Positions 62,815 through 64,000 of a DNA stretch of 64,000 nucleotides are shown one piece after another. A model generated the notes under the pieces. That model was not told where the DNA came from, made no database searches, and saw nothing but the letters and a program-made list of their open reading frames with translations. Position numbers and translations under genes: made by a program. Position 1 is the stretch's first letter. Each line of letters starts with the position of its first letter. Source of the stretch: CAYQLY01 sp964418605 (GTDB lineage Bacteria; Bacteroidota; Bacteroidia; Cytophagales; Cyclobacteriaceae); contig CAYQLY010000004.1 of NCBI GenBank assembly GCA_964418605.1, forward strand, positions 62,001 to 126,000, read 5' to 3'.

Positions 62815-64000
62815 ATGAAGTTTATAATAATCAAAAATAAACAACTTGTTTATTTAACGATTAGTTTGCTTGCATCTGTTTTATGTAGTTCTTTTTCTTA
62901 CTCCCAAACCTACCCTCTGCAAGGGAATCTCGTTTTAAAAGCCCCTCACTCGCCGTATATAGCGGATTACACCTCTGCAGATCATAATACATTGCTGTTA
63001 ACGTTTGTTTCTACTGATCCATCTACCTCTGTTTCTGATATGGTGCTTCGGATGAGCATCAAAGCGGTAGGTCTGACGATCCAGACCTCACCTTCAGCCG
63101 TACGTATTCCTATTTCATTTACCTCTCCACTGCTGCTCTCAGGTTCTGATCTAGCATCTTATTTTTCCTCTTCCAATCTTTCTTTTTCGGGCTATTCTAA
63201 AACACAGTATGAACAGAAAGGAACATTACCGGAAGGACTGTATGAGTTTTCCTTTCAAGCTTTTGATGCGAGACGGAATGATATAGCGGTATCGAATGTA
63301 GCCAGCTTTATGTGCTGGATTCAACTGCACGATCCTCCCCAACTGATCTTTCCTAAAAACCAAAGCACAGCCGAATCTAAAACTCCCCAACAAGTCAGTT
63401 TTCAGTGGCAGGGAACAACCCTAACGAATGTGACGTATGAGTTGGAACTGTATGAACTGAGAGTGACTGACAAACGCGATCCGAATGAAGTGATCCGGGG
63501 AGCGTCTCCTATATTTACTACTGCAACTAAAGCTAGCACCTATATTTATACCATCAAGGATCCACCCCTACAAGATGGAATGAACTATGCCTGGAGGGTG
63601 AGAGCTAAAACGGATACCGATAAAGAACTCATTAAAAACGGGGGCTATAGTTCGACCTTTACGTTCACCTATCTTCCCATCTGTAAAACACCGAGCTTGG
63701 TTAAAAGCCTTCCGAATAAAAACAAGACAGCCCTGATCAGCTGGGCTGGAGAGGGAAAAGAATATTTAATTCAGTATCGAGAAGAAGGACAGACAGATTG
63801 GTATGAAGAACTATCCTTAACGCAAAGCTTAACCATTACCCAACTCAGACCAGGAAAGAAATACGAATACCGGATCAAAAGTATCTGTGAATACAATTAC
63901 AGCAATTATACCAAGACAGATACGTTCAGTATTCCTTATGCAACGAGCACCACACCACTCACTCCTCCGGCAGGAGGCTATCCCGGAATAGTACTAGATA
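62815..64000 (+). CDS. TANFOR-type secreted surface protein (cut by window end)
   Basis: An open frame from ATG 62815 to the window edge, about 395 residues so far. A signal peptide (about residues 10-31, ending SYSQ) precedes a TANFOR-like domain. Recognisable parts are YPLQGNLVLKAPHSPYIADY, then LLSGSDLASYFSSSNLSFSG, GTLPEGLYEFSFQAFDARR and LHDPPQLIFPKNQST. FN3-like segments follow (YELELYELRV, QDGMNYAWRVRA, ISWAGEGKEYLIQYREE). Such proteins are very large in Bacteroidota; the rest and any T9SS tail are outside. Its codons are visibly more GC-rich than the neighbours. Confidence 0.75.
   Translation, partial: MKFIIIKNKQLVYLTISLLASVLCSSFSYSQTYPLQGNLVLKAPHSPYIADYTSADHNTLLLTFVSTDPSTSVSDMVLRMSIKAVGLTIQTSPSAVRIPISFTSPLLLSGSDLASYFSSSNLSFSGYSKTQYEQKGTLPEGLYEFSFQAFDARRNDIAVSNVASFMCWIQLHDPPQLIFPKNQSTAESKTPQQVSFQWQGTTLTNVTYELELYELRVTDKRDPNEVIRGASPIFTTATKASTYIYTIKDPPLQDGMNYAWRVRAKTDTDKELIKNGGYSSTFTFTYLPICKTPSLVKSLPNKNKTALISWAGEGKEYLIQYREEGQTDWYEELSLTQSLTITQLRPGKKYEYRIKSICEYNYSNYTKTDTFSIPYATSTTPLTPPAGGYPGIVLD

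Overview
The window is bacterial chromosome from a low-GC member of the Bacteroidota, most likely in or near the order Cytophagales (inference). The support is internal. There are C-terminal type IX secretion (T9SS) sorting domains on two proteins, a DUF3467 gene directly after rpoC, an IPExxxVDY-family gene beside pyk and acpP, a histone H1-like protein, a DUF6427-like membrane protein and a TANFOR-type surface protein. Several genes also have promoter boxes matching the Bacteroidota pattern TTG-N19..22-TAnnTTTG. Most of the sequence is ordinary core genome. I see no CRISPR array, prophage, insertion sequence, tRNA or rRNA gene.

Layout. 0-13.6 kb: translation and transcription core (rplL, rpoB, rpoC, a DUF3467 gene, a methyltransferase, rpsL-rpsG-fusA-rpsJ). 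A 10-base N run flanked by foreign-looking sequence breaks rpoB at the rifampicin region. 13.6-23.6 kb: rmuC, an alpha-oxoamine synthase, the H1-like protein, a LolC/E-type permease with rbfA, a DUF6427-like gene, gcvT, comB and kup. 23.8-27.9 kb: one very large secreted beta-propeller protein with a T9SS tail. 28-33.8 kb: a minus-strand run of hmgA, an S41 protease, holB, pyk and the IPExxxVDY gene. 33.9-36.2 kb: acpP-fabF-rnc. 36.3-39.2 kb: an accessory-looking secreted cassette (mini-ORF, candidate lipoprotein, S1-type serine protease with T9SS tail, small secreted protein). 39.2-43.5 kb: dapF-dgt-murE-wbqC. 43.5-50.1 kb: ROK kinase, GNAT, msrB, two tiny membrane proteins, asnB, a NamZ/DUF1343 gene and a second LolC/E-type permease. 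50.2-62.7 kb: ileS, a thioredoxin-TPR protein, lspA, a HIT protein, greA, a DUF3108 gene, a hydroxyacid dehydrogenase, pabB, arginase and arginine decarboxylase. The right edge cuts a TANFOR-type gene.

How the genes work together. dapF and murE (with a DNPR motif for meso-diaminopimelate) supply and use the same cell-wall precursor. acpP and fabF elongate fatty acids. rplL/rpoB/rpoC and the str-type operon form the expression core. Arginase and arginine decarboxylase draw on the same substrate. The most interesting signals are regulatory or single-gene. They are a leader ORF ending one base before the TTG start of rpoB, a tandem hairpin plus promoter between rplL and rpoB, an intrinsic terminator inside the greA leader, an IleRS with a swapped GIHH signature motif, and a pair of tiny divergent membrane proteins.
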